This document shows, in pieces, positions 25,465-33,949 of a DNA stretch of 40,719 nucleotides. Source of the stretch: Marinobacterium sp. (GTDB taxonomy: Bacteria; Pseudomonadota; Gammaproteobacteria; Pseudomonadales; Balneatricaceae). The notes beneath the pieces were generated by a model that saw nothing but the letters and a program-made list of their open reading frames with translations, ran no database searches and had not been told where the DNA came from. Numbering within the stretch: position 1 is the first letter of the stretch; the number at the start of each line of letters is the position of its first letter. The stretch lies in NCBI GenBank assembly GCA_025800125.1, contig JAOXSF010000134.1:1-40719 (forward strand). The letters run 5' to 3'. The translations under genes were made by a program, and so were the position numbers.

Positions 25465-27662
25465 AGTTTTATCACTCTCTTCCTGCAAGGCTGATATTTA
25501 CTGCACCGTTTTTGCACCGGCTTTTGAACCGGCTGCTGTTGAATGGATTGCTTTTGAATGGATTGCTTTTGAGTAGCTTGCTGCTGGGCGGGCTACTGAC
25601 CGCAACGTCGGTCAGCGCCGCAGACGACCCGACACTCCGTCCGGGTGATATGTTGTTGCTGAAACTACCTGGTGAAGAAAGTTTTGACCAGCCCTATCAA
25701 CTGGACAATAACGGAGAGATTTTACTCAACGAAATTGGCCGCCAGAAGCTATCCGGGCTGCGATTATCAGAAGCCCGTGCTCAGCTTAAAGAACGGTTAC
25801 AGCTGATTTACCGAGACCTGAACCGCTTTGACCTGGTACTGCGTGAACGCCAGCTCTCAGTGACAGTGCTGGGCTATGTTAACCGGGCAGGCAGTGTAGT
25901 GCTGCCGCCACAGGCCAATGTACAGATGGCGCTGAACAGCGCTGGCGGGCTGGCCGCAGGCGCCCAGCTGGACCGAATGCAGATTCGTCGTGGTGAAACG
26001 CTGATTGAGTTTGATTACAAAGCCTATCTGGACAGTGGTGACCCGACACTGGTACCTGAGTTACAACCTTCTGATGTACTGTTTGTACCCGCGTCTCCGC
26101 TGATTGGTAACGTCAAAATTGATTTTGATGCCCGTACTCTAGCGGCGACCGGGGATGGCGGTGAAGAACAGGAATCGCTGAAAGTATTTGGCGAAGTACA
26201 TAGACCAGGTACTTTTTCGTTTAAAAACAGCGACAGTATTATTGATATGCTGATGCGGGCTGGCGGCGTTACCCGCTACGCCGGTATTGAGCAGATCCGT
26301 GTTATCACCAACGGAGAGCCTCGCCCTTTCAACATGCGCGAGTATCTGGACACTGGTGACCCAGCCCTGATGCCACTGATTCGCCATGGTGACCTGATCT
26401 TTGTGCCGCAGCAGTCAGAACAGGTGCAATCTGGTGCGCGCACTGTTTATGTCATGGGGGAAGTGTTTCGCCCAGGTGCCTTTGAAACCAAGGAAAACGC
26501 CAGCTTCTACGATATTCTTGCCACGGCAGGTGGCCCTACCCGTTTTGCAGAAACCCGCCAGTTGCGCATCCTTCGCGCCGACGGCAGCGTACAGGCGTTT
26601 GATCTGCAAGCTCATGTTGACGGGCTGTCCAACGATGGCTTACCTGACATCAACCCCGGAGATGCCATTCTGGTACCCGAAAAAACCGATATGAATGAAA
26701 AAAGCTGGCTGAAGATTCCAACACAGCGGGCTATTCGCATTATTGGTGCAGTACACCGTCCAGGCCGCTATGAATGGGCTGATGATATGGGGTTGATGGA
26801 TATTCTGGCGCATGCAGGCGGCCCGCGACAGGACGCTGATACCGCTCATATTCAGATACTGCACCCACTAACAGGTGGCCGTCAGCAGGTTTCCGGCTTC
26901 AACCTCAAACAGCTGCTGGATAAAGGCGGCGACATCAATAGTATTCCACAGATCAGCGCAGGGGATACCGTGGTAGTGCCTGCGCTGCCGAAAGACCCTA
27001 ACGACAACCGTTCGCAATGGGTACGCCAGTCCAGCGAGCGCTCTATCTACATCCTGGGCGCGGTAAAAGCACCTGGACGCTACGCTTTTAATTCAGAGCT
27101 TAATTTCCTGGATATTCTTTCCGCCGCCCAGGGGCCTGCAACAGATGCAGACCTGACCGCTGTACGTATCACCCACCGCCATGAAAATCATGTACGTAAC
27201 AGCCACCTGAATTTGCACCTGTATTTTGAAACCGGTGATGACAGCCTGTTACCGGATGTCAAAAATGAAGACGTGATCTTTATTCCCAGCCGGGATCGCG
27301 ACTGGCTACAACGTCCAAAAGAGCAAGTAGTACGGGTATTAGGCTCTGTTGCCCGGCCTGGCCGTTACAACTTTGATGATTCAATGACCGTGCTTGATCT
27401 GCTGGCGCAAGCAGGCGGGCCGCTGGATAACGCCCTTCAGGATCGAATTATTATTGTCAACCGCACCAGTGGGGAGGCCAGAGCCCGCCAGTTTGATCTG
27501 GTGGAGTTTGCCCGTAGCGGAGACTTTCGCCTGCTGCCACTGCTGCGTGCTGGCGACACCATCTATATACCGCCACGAGAGCAAAGCGCCTGGTTCCAGT
27601 TTATGAGCACCCTGCGCGACTCAATCACTGTGATCTCATTTGCCCATTTGCTAGGCCTTTAA
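25461..27662 (+). CDS. Outer-membrane polysaccharide export protein with six SLBB domains
   Basis: A 733-residue Wza/SypC-family exporter. A Sec signal peptide (about 1-53, ending SVSA; no lipobox Cys) leads to the Poly_export domain (about 55-130, RPGDMLLLKLPGEESF). Six SLBB units follow at about 131-211, 239-318, 327-408, 423-510, 527-611 and 622-706. Each begins with a V-x-G-x-V-x-R-P-G-type strand and ends D-x-(I/V)-x-V/I-P. A 27-residue amphipathic C-terminal helix (EQSAWFQFMSTLRDSITVIS) could cross the outer membrane as in Wza. Wza has two SLBB-type ring domains, so six predict a much longer periplasmic tube. The signal peptide is lengthened by in-frame repeats. GAGGG precedes the ATG. 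Confidence 0.92.
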   Translation: MKFYHSLPARLIFTAPFLHRLLNRLLLNGLLLNGLLLSSLLLGGLLTATSVSAADDPTLRPGDMLLLKLPGEESFDQPYQLDNNGEILLNEIGRQKLSGLRLSEARAQLKERLQLIYRDLNRFDLVLRERQLSVTVLGYVNRAGSVVLPPQANVQMALNSAGGLAAGAQLDRMQIRRGETLIEFDYKAYLDSGDPTLVPELQPSDVLFVPASPLIGNVKIDFDARTLAATGDGGEEQESLKVFGEVHRPGTFSFKNSDSIIDMLMRAGGVTRYAGIEQIRVITNGEPRPFNMREYLDTGDPALMPLIRHGDLIFVPQQSEQVQSGARTVYVMGEVFRPGAFETKENASFYDILATAGGPTRFAETRQLRILRADGSVQAFDLQAHVDGLSNDGLPDINPGDAILVPEKTDMNEKSWLKIPTQRAIRIIGAVHRPGRYEWADDMGLMDILAHAGGPRQDADTAHIQILHPLTGGRQQVSGFNLKQLLDKGGDINSIPQISAGDTVVVPALPKDPNDNRSQWVRQSSERSIYILGAVKAPGRYAFNSELNFLDILSAAQGPATDADLTAVRITHRHENHVRNSHLNLHLYFETGDDSLLPDVKNEDVIFIPSRDRDWLQRPKEQVVRVLGSVARPGRYNFDDSMTVLDLLAQAGGPLDNALQDRIIIVNRTSGEARARQFDLVEFARSGDFRLLPLLRAGDTIYIPPREQSAWFQFMSTLRDSITVISFAHLLGL
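25539..25583 (+). repeat. 15-bp repeats inside the signal peptide coding region
   Basis: Two exact copies of TTGAATGGATTGCTT and a third degenerate copy encode Leu-rich pentapeptides (LLNGL type). They extend the hydrophobic core of the export protein signal peptide. Confidence 0.85.
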
Positions 27663-27670
27663 GGCCGGGC

Positions 27671-27712
27671 AGTTAGCGCCAGATTGTTGACAATTAGCGT
27701 CTGGTCGTTGAA
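27671..27712. repeat. Degenerate 21-bp tandem duplication
   Basis: AGTTAGCGCCAGATTGTTGA and AATTAGCGTCTGGTCGTTGA lie end to end in the gap before the CpsD-like gene. Confidence 0.65.
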
Positions 27713-27726
27713 AGGAGGATACCGAT

Positions 27727-28461
27727 ATGTCAGCCACTCAGGATGCAGCAACACCAGCCCATCAACTACCACTACACTATGCCGAGCTGGAAAGTCTGTA
27801 CGCCAGTATCGGCAGCAGCAAAGCCCGCAGCGTGGCATTGTGCAGCAGTAATGGCCAGACCGGTGTCACCTTGCTGGCAATTGCATTAGCACACAGAGCC
27901 GCCAGTGAGGGTCGCAAAGTACTACTGGTTGATCTGAACCAGGCGCATCCGGCACTGCATAGCCACTTTGACCAACCTTGCTACTGCTGGCGATTACTGG
28001 ACAGTAGCTGGCAGCAAGCTGTTATCAACCGGCCAGACGGCGTTGACCTGCTATGCGCCAGCACTGATCAGGATGACCCGGACTTTCACAGCGCGGCTCG
28101 ACTGGCGGAGGGGATACAACAGCTTACCCAACATTATGAACTTGTCATTATGGACACTTCGCCACTAGCGCGCCGCAACCGCCATAACACCCCACCAGAG
28201 CTGGTTTGTTGCAGCGCTGATGTCAGTATTCTTTGTATCCTGACTGGCGTTTGTACCGAAAGCCAGTTGATAGACAGCTGCGAGCGGCTACGCAGCGTAA
28301 AAGCCCGACTGCTCGGTGTGGTGATGAATGACCGCTTTGCCCCAGGCCTGCTACCAGAACTGCTGCGTGAAGTCCGGCGTATCGAAAAACGTTTCCCCAG
28401 ACTGGCGCGAAAGTTACGCCAACGGCTGGAACGCAGTCTGCTATTACAGCAACAATTATAA
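27727..28461 (+). CDS. CpsD/CapB-like P-loop ATPase with degenerate Walker A
   Basis: A 244-residue protein of the BY-kinase/MinD fold. In place of the normal GEGKST loop it reads SSNGQTGVTLLA (residues 40-51), so the Walker A Lys is Val. The Walker A' segment KVLLVDLNQ keeps Asp69 and the Walker B segment YELVIMDTSPL keeps Asp143. The C-terminus is Arg/Leu/Gln-rich with no tyrosine cluster. It sits where syp has sypD and would be expected to pair with the Wzz protein, but it probably cannot autophosphorylate. GAAAGGAGG is an excellent ribosome-binding site, so it should be well translated. Confidence 0.8.
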   Translation: MSATQDAATPAHQLPLHYAELESLYASIGSSKARSVALCSSNGQTGVTLLAIALAHRAASEGRKVLLVDLNQAHPALHSHFDQPCYCWRLLDSSWQQAVINRPDGVDLLCASTDQDDPDFHSAARLAEGIQQLTQHYELVIMDTSPLARRNRHNTPPELVCCSADVSILCILTGVCTESQLIDSCERLRSVKARLLGVVMNDRFAPGLLPELLREVRRIEKRFPRLARKLRQRLERSLLLQQQL

Positions 28462-28496
28462 TTACAGCAACAAGTATAATTACAGAAACAAGTATA
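28443..28496. repeat. Three 18-bp tandem units across a stop codon
   Basis: ATTACAGCAACAATTATA, ATTACAGCAACAAGTATA and ATTACAGAAACAAGTATA follow one another without gaps. The stop codon of the CpsD-like gene (28459-28461) is at the junction of units 1 and 2, so the last residues LLLQQQL come from the repeat. Confidence 0.9.
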
Positions 28497-28656
28497 GAGA
28501 GATCAAAAGGGTGCTATAGGAGACAAACGGCTACAAAGAGACACGCTTATATAGAATAAGCAGCAAGCAGACATACTGAGAGCATCACCGCCTGGAACGC
28601 TCTGGCGCAGAAAGCGTCTATAGTGGGACTGATAGCATGGAGCGCAGGAGCCCTTT

Positions 28657-30180
28657 ATGACTTATTCCCGTAACCAGGCCCCTTCTGAAAGCCACCCTCG
28701 TCTGTTACTGGTGGAAGATGACCCCACCATGGCAGTACTGGTGCAGACATTTGTTGAAGATCAGCCTTTTACCCTTGATCACGCCGAGAATGGCCATCAG
28801 GCGTTAAGTCAGCTGGCCAGTCAACACTATGCTGCCGTTCTGCTGGACCTTGGCTTACCTGATATCAACGGCCTTGAAATTCTGCACCATATTCAACGTG
28901 AGCAGCTACCTACAGAAGTGATTGTTGTTACCGGCGATTGCGCCATGAGTACCATTATTGAAGTAATGCAGGCTGGAGCCCGTGACTTTCTGGCCAAACC
29001 ATTCGCCCGTAGCCGTCTGTTAACCACCCTGAATAACTGCCTTGAACATCAGCGTCTCAAAGCGGTGGTAGATACTTACCAGCAACAGCTGGACCGCCAT
29101 ACCTTCGGTGGTTTTATCGGCTCATCGCTAGTGATGCAGCAGGTCTATCAGATTATCGAAAGCGCAGCACAATCCAGGGCTACGGTCTTTGTGACCGGTG
29201 AAAGTGGCACCGGCAAAGAGGTCTGTGCACAGAGCATCCATCAGCTCAGTGATCGGCGCGATAAACCCTTTATCGCCATCAATTGCGGTGCGATTGCCAG
29301 AGAGCTGGTGGAAAGTGAGATTTTTGGCCATGTAAAAGGCGCCTTTACCGGCGCACTGAAAGACCGTGACGGCGCGGCCCGCGCCGCCCATGGCGGCACA
29401 CTTTTTCTGGATGAGATTTGCGAAATGGAGCCTGCGCTGCAAACCCGCCTGCTGCGCTTTCTGCAAACAGGTACATTACAGAAAGTCGGCAGTGACCGGG
29501 CTGAGCCGGTTGATGTACGAATTATCTGCGCTACCAACAAAGACCCTCTGCAACAGGTACAGCAAGGCCTGTTTCGGGAAGATCTCTACTACCGCCTGCA
29601 TGTATTACCCATTCACCTCCCACCGTTACGGGAACGCGAGCAGGATATACTGGAAATCGCCCGTCAGCTCCTGCTGAAATACAGCCAGGAAGAACAGAAA
29701 GCGTTTCAGCACTTCAGCAGCCAGACAGAGCAACAGCTCCTCAACTACCCATGGCCCGGTAATGTGCGGCAACTGCAAAATGTTATCCGTAATATTGTCG
29801 TGCTGCATGATGCAGAGCAAGTATCGCCAGATATGCTACCCGCCACCCTGACGACGGCCCAACCAGCAACCGTTCCTGCTGCTCCTCATACAGCTCACTC
29901 ATCAATATCACTCTCTGCAACCGATACAAAACACCTTCATCAGAGCAACAATCTTCATACTCTGCCACGGACACAGCACCAGCAACAGGCGCAACGCCTA
30001 CCGCTGGAGCAACACTTGCCACTGGAGCAAAAGATACGCCCGCTGGCAGAACTGGAACGCGAGGCAATCGAACAAGCAATAGCACTCTGTGATGGTAGCG
30101 TCCCCACTGCTGCCCACTATCTGGGTATCAGCGCAGCGACTATTTACAGAAAGAAAAATAGCTGGAAAGCACAGGCTTAG
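28657..30180 (+). CDS. Sigma-54-dependent response regulator (NtrC family, SypG-like)
   Basis: A 507-residue activator. The receiver domain (about 13-125) has LLVEDDPTM, phospho-acceptor Asp64 in LLDLGLPDING and Lys in FLAKPF. The AAA+ domain (about 150-390) has Walker A GESGTGKE (near 180), the sigma-54-contact loop GAFTGA (near 228) and Walker B GGTLFLDEI. A Gln/His-rich linker (about 400-460) contains the in-frame repeat LPLEQH/LPLEQK. The C-terminal Fis-type helix-turn-helix (about 465-507) is AIALCDGSVPTAAHYLGIS. It is probably the activator of both sigma-54 promoters in this locus and lies at the end of operon II, about 195 bp after the previous gene. CAGGAG precedes the ATG. Confidence 0.95.
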   Translation: MTYSRNQAPSESHPRLLLVEDDPTMAVLVQTFVEDQPFTLDHAENGHQALSQLASQHYAAVLLDLGLPDINGLEILHHIQREQLPTEVIVVTGDCAMSTIIEVMQAGARDFLAKPFARSRLLTTLNNCLEHQRLKAVVDTYQQQLDRHTFGGFIGSSLVMQQVYQIIESAAQSRATVFVTGESGTGKEVCAQSIHQLSDRRDKPFIAINCGAIARELVESEIFGHVKGAFTGALKDRDGAARAAHGGTLFLDEICEMEPALQTRLLRFLQTGTLQKVGSDRAEPVDVRIICATNKDPLQQVQQGLFREDLYYRLHVLPIHLPPLREREQDILEIARQLLLKYSQEEQKAFQHFSSQTEQQLLNYPWPGNVRQLQNVIRNIVVLHDAEQVSPDMLPATLTTAQPATVPAAPHTAHSSISLSATDTKHLHQSNNLHTLPRTQHQQQAQRLPLEQHLPLEQKIRPLAELEREAIEQAIALCDGSVPTAAHYLGISAATIYRKKNSWKAQA

Positions 30181-30222
30181 CACCCCTTTCATTCCTGGTA
30201 TCTGCATACCGCACATAAATAC

Positions 30223-30249
30223 AAAACGGCCCATAACGGGCCGTTTTTT
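30223..30249. terminator. Bidirectional rho-independent terminator
   Basis: A 10-bp stem (AAAACGGCCC / GGGCCGTTTT) with an ATAAC loop has T-runs on both strands. It lies between the convergent sigma-54 activator gene and the histidine kinase gene and can serve both. Confidence 0.9.
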
Positions 30250-30262
30250 CTGATCACACTGG

Positions 30263-33004
30263 CTATATCTGATTACAGTCCAGTGCTTCCAACTCACTCA
30301 GCGCAGGCTCCAGCTCACTCATCAGCTGGCGTGCCGGTTCCGGCAGTGCGTTATATTGGCCCTGTTTACATAACTGTTCTACCTCTGCAGCCAGTTGCTG
30401 TACCCGCACCAGCCCATAAGTGGCAGCACTGCTTTTCAGGTTATGCACTTCCCGCTGCAACTGCTCATGATCCTGGCCGGTGATGGCTTCTATCAGAAAC
30501 TGCTGACGCTCTCGGGTGGTGCTGATAAAACTATGGATAAGCCGGGGCATGACGCTTTTATCCAGATCCTGCGCCATACGCTGCAACACTGTCTCATCCA
30601 GTAATGGTGCAGTTTGTGCCGATACTGCCAAGGGTTCTGTATTTGAGCCCTGCTCTGTCGGCTGAGTATTTACTGGCCTTGTATTTACTGGCCTTGTATT
30701 TATAGGCATATGCTCCACAGGTTGCAGATTTGCCGAGGCGACGCTTTCAACCATCGGCTTATCATGCTGTTGATATTGCCAGCGTGAAATCATCGCCAGT
30801 AATGCCTCGCTATGTACCGGTTTATGCAGGTAATCATCCATGCCCGCCTCCATAAAGGCTTGCCGTTCTTCCATCTGGCTGTGTGCCGTCAGTGCAATAA
30901 TTGGCAAATGCGCTACCGCGCCATTGAGCTGGCGAATGCGCCGGGTAGCCTCCATTCCATCCATCACGGGCATGGAAATATCCATCAGTACCACCTGGTA
31001 ATCAGCCAACTGTAATGCACTGATAGCATCAGCGCCGTTATTCACCGTATCCACCTGATGGCCTGCACGTAGCAGCATCTGCTCAACAACCTGACGGTTG
31101 GTGTCATTATCCTCTACCAGCAACACCTGGCAGGCTTGCTGTTCAAGACCGGCAGGCTCCCTATCCTGAGCGGTCTGCTCGGCAACGTCATCCGATAAAT
31201 CCGGGGCTGTGGTTTCATTCTGATCTACCCGCACCAGGCGGAACCAGAAACAACTGCCCTGTCCTGGCACAGAATTGATGCGGATTTCCCCCCCCATTCG
31301 CTCTACCAGCCGCTGGCTGATCGCCAACCCCAGCCCTGCACCACTCTGGTTTCGGCTGTAGTTCTCATCCAGCATACTGAACGCCTGGAACAGCGCCTGC
31401 TGACAGGCTTCACTGATACCAGGGCCTGTATCAATAACTTCAAATCGCAGCCGCTTGTCATCTGCCCGACATACCAGTCGCACTTCACCTTGATCGGTAA
31501 ACTTGATGGCATTGCCCAGCAAGTTCAGTAACACCTGCCGTAACCGACCTGAATCAAGGATCAATGGTGTATCCGGCAGGCTATCCTGCTCTATTTGTAG
31601 CTGTAACCCCTTACGGTTGGCCAGCGGCTGCATAAGATCGACAACACTGGTCAGCAAGTCTGGTAAGAGACAAGGCTTTGGTCGCAGCCTCAGACGGCCT
31701 GCATCCAGCCGGGCCAGATCAAGCAGATTGTTAATCAACTCATTCAGGTTATTACCTGCTTCCAGTGCGGTGTGGGTGTAATGGGCACGTTTATCGACAT
31801 CGGTTTCTGATGACATCAGCTCCAGCATACCCAGCATGCCATTCAACGGCGTTCGAATCTCATGACTCATCACCGTCAGAAAGCGGCCCTTTTCATCACG
31901 GCTAGCGGTCGCCTGATCTCGCTCGGCAACCAGTTGCTCGCCGGTCTGACGATCTGCAGTTATATCTGTCAGCAATGTCAGCACACCACCATGACGTGTT
32001 TTCATCGCTTTTTCTCGCAACCAGCGGCCATCGCCACACTGCATATCACGATACTGTTCTGCCTGATCATGCAAATCACGAGCGGATGCCAACCAGCTTT
32101 CCGGGTCATGACTGGCCTCAGGGAGCATACCCAGTGAAACAGCACCTGTCATAATTGTGCTGTAGTTTTGTTCATTGCTTAAAGAGGCCAGCCCCAGTAG
32201 TTCACTGGCTCGACGATTAGCCCAGATCAGCTGATCACCACTATCAAACAGCATGACCCCTTCATTGCTGCTATCCAGTGCATCACGCAGTAACTGCGCT
32301 TCACGGCGCGTTTCAAGTTCACAGGTAACATCACGTACCAGCAGAACATAACCGCTATTTTCTTCCCGTCGCTGAAACAACACCACAGCACCACTGATCT
32401 GACCATCTTCGCAACAGGCAATAGTTTGTTGCTCAATGCCGCTACGTGGAAACGCTGTATCTTCATGCCGTGCCATGCTGGCCGTTAACTCAGCATATTC
32501 GGGTAATAGAACTGACACGGCGTGATTCTGCAGCTGTTTTCGTTGCCAGCCGAACATCTGCTCAACATAGGGGGTGACCAGCTCAATTCGCCCCTGGCCA
32601 TCGACCATCAAGATCACACCGTCAACACAATCCAGCGTTTCTCGCAACAAATGGCGCTCGCTATTTAACCCGGATAATGTTGAAGCAAGACGTTTAGATA
32701 ACCGATTGAACAGTACCGCTTCTTCACCATAGCGGCGGGCGTTACGAATCTGATAGCCAATACCATATGTCACCATCTCTGGCATAGCATTAGCAATTGC
32801 CCTCAACGAGCGTCGTTGCAGGTAAATAACCAGTACCGTCAACAATGCAGCAATAATCGCCAGCGCCAGCGCTAACTGGTACCAGCTTTCCAACCAGTGA
32901 ACAGAACTGAGCCCTTGCGGGTGCAGCCAACCGTACAGAATCAGGGCAATCAGCGCGCTCCAGCTTAATGCCAGCGCAGGTACAGCCAGACGTGTGATAG
33001 TCAT
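30263..33004 (-). CDS. Hybrid sensor histidine kinase with REC and HPt (SypF-like)
   Basis: A 913-residue inner-membrane kinase. Two N-terminal helices (about 7-27 and 43-62) flank a short periplasmic loop. Two PAS-like domains (about 115-220 and 235-350) follow. The HisKA domain has FLTVMSHEIRTPLNGMLGM (His near 381). The ATPase domain has NLLGNAIKF, DTGPGIS and GAGLGLAI. The receiver has Asp near 675 in VVLMDISMPVMDGM. The C-terminal HPt domain has His near 854 in EVHNLKSSAATYGL. This is a complete His-Asp-His relay that could feed the sigma-54 activator encoded convergently. In the syp locus the hybrid kinase SypF also has HPt and acts on SypG. Its ATG overlaps the upstream regulator stop by 4 bases. 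A short linker (RPVNT repeats) separates REC and HPt. Confidence 0.95.
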   Translation of the reverse strand: MTITRLAVPALALSWSALIALILYGWLHPQGLSSVHWLESWYQLALALAIIAALLTVLVIYLQRRSLRAIANAMPEMVTYGIGYQIRNARRYGEEAVLFNRLSKRLASTLSGLNSERHLLRETLDCVDGVILMVDGQGRIELVTPYVEQMFGWQRKQLQNHAVSVLLPEYAELTASMARHEDTAFPRSGIEQQTIACCEDGQISGAVVLFQRREENSGYVLLVRDVTCELETRREAQLLRDALDSSNEGVMLFDSGDQLIWANRRASELLGLASLSNEQNYSTIMTGAVSLGMLPEASHDPESWLASARDLHDQAEQYRDMQCGDGRWLREKAMKTRHGGVLTLLTDITADRQTGEQLVAERDQATASRDEKGRFLTVMSHEIRTPLNGMLGMLELMSSETDVDKRAHYTHTALEAGNNLNELINNLLDLARLDAGRLRLRPKPCLLPDLLTSVVDLMQPLANRKGLQLQIEQDSLPDTPLILDSGRLRQVLLNLLGNAIKFTDQGEVRLVCRADDKRLRFEVIDTGPGISEACQQALFQAFSMLDENYSRNQSGAGLGLAISQRLVERMGGEIRINSVPGQGSCFWFRLVRVDQNETTAPDLSDDVAEQTAQDREPAGLEQQACQVLLVEDNDTNRQVVEQMLLRAGHQVDTVNNGADAISALQLADYQVVLMDISMPVMDGMEATRRIRQLNGAVAHLPIIALTAHSQMEERQAFMEAGMDDYLHKPVHSEALLAMISRWQYQQHDKPMVESVASANLQPVEHMPINTRPVNTRPVNTQPTEQGSNTEPLAVSAQTAPLLDETVLQRMAQDLDKSVMPRLIHSFISTTRERQQFLIEAITGQDHEQLQREVHNLKSSAATYGLVRVQQLAAEVEQLCKQGQYNALPEPARQLMSELEPALSELEALDCNQI
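30666..30707 (-). repeat. 15-bp coding repeats in the kinase linker (RPVNT)
   Basis: Two exact copies and a partial third of GTATTTACTGGCCTT encode the INTRPVNTRPVNTQ linker between the receiver and HPt domains. Confidence 0.85.
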
Positions 33005-33798
33005 AGGAAGGTCAACTCCTTGTCTGTTGCACTGTCAGGTGTGTCATTGCGTGAAGGGGGTAAAGCTACCGGTAGCTCAGGTAAGATCGCTTGCCAGTGG
33101 AGCCAGCGTTGTTCCGTATTCGGCTTATCTGTCAGTGCCGCAACTACAAGCGAGTATTCTTCACCTAGCTCCCATAACAGCAAGGTCTGTAACTGGCAAT
33201 CAGCCCAGAGAGTTAACTGCTGGTAATACACCGCAGGCAACCCATCCAGCGACAGGGGTTTAGCGTCTGTTTTCAGTGACGCCAGACACCAATGCAGCAC
33301 CGGGCTAACGGCTAAAGGGTCATACTGAAACAGTAGTCCTAACTGCCTGTTGGTCAGCAACTCACCGAACTGCTGGCGCAATGCAACAACATCTGACCCT
33401 GCCGCCCCTTCCCTCTCTGCCTGTTTCTGTTCACACCACTGTTGCCAGCCGTTCTCTACGTGTTCCCGCAGCTGATCATCACGCCATGGTTTGGCCAGAA
33501 AGCGGTGACAAGCCCCGCTGGAAACAGAAGCAGAAACAGCTTCGAAATCCGCCTGCCCACTCAGCAGATAGCGACGGGTGCAGGGGAAATACGATTTGAC
33601 GCGATTCAGAAACTCGATACCATCGGTGCCGGGCATCCGATAGTCGCTTAATACCACACTGACGTCATGCTGGCCCAGCAAAGCCATTGCATGGGCAATG
33701 TCAGTAGCAGTGAGGACTTTCCAGTCTTTCCGGAAAACCCGCTGTAGCGCTTTCAGAATGGATGGCTCGTCATCAACGACCAATATAATTCGTTCCAT
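33001..33798 (-). CDS. Response regulator with an unrecognised C-terminal domain
   Basis: A 265-residue protein. The N-terminal receiver (about 3-120) has ILVVDDEPSILKAL, phospho-acceptor Asp in VVLSDYRMPGTDG and the KPW motif FLAKPWRDDQL typical of RpfG-type receivers. The C-terminal about 130 residues (SPVLHWCLASLKTDAKPLSL, LWADCQLQTLLLWELGEEY) match no output domain I know; no HD-GYP, GGDEF, DNA-binding or PP2C signature is visible. It is the first gene of the operon with the hybrid kinase and overlaps it, so it is probably a phosphorelay partner or sink. AAAGGAG precedes the ATG. Confidence 0.85.
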   Translation of the reverse strand: MERIILVVDDEPSILKALQRVFRKDWKVLTATDIAHAMALLGQHDVSVVLSDYRMPGTDGIEFLNRVKSYFPCTRRYLLSGQADFEAVSASVSSGACHRFLAKPWRDDQLREHVENGWQQWCEQKQAEREGAAGSDVVALRQQFGELLTNRQLGLLFQYDPLAVSPVLHWCLASLKTDAKPLSLDGLPAVYYQQLTLWADCQLQTLLLWELGEEYSLVVAALTDKPNTEQRWLHWQAILPELPVALPPSRNDTPDSATDKELTFL

Positions 33799-33949
33799 TG
33801 CCGCACTCCTTTATAGCGGTCATAAAGGGACTGTTTTGAAGCATAGCCAGCCACCCGATCTTTTGGAACCTTAAGCGTACGGATAAAAAGGACGGCTATT
33901 TATACACATGACCCCGGTCAGCCACGGGGTGTTCCCTGCAGGAGGGTAG

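Noticed and set aside
28443-28496. CRISPR array
   Set aside because: The units are contiguous 18-bp tandem copies with no spacers. The same holds for the other short repeats in the window.
28590-28656. Sigma-54 promoter directly before the activator gene
   Set aside because: A TGGAACG block is present but the GC of the -12 element falls one base off the required spacing.
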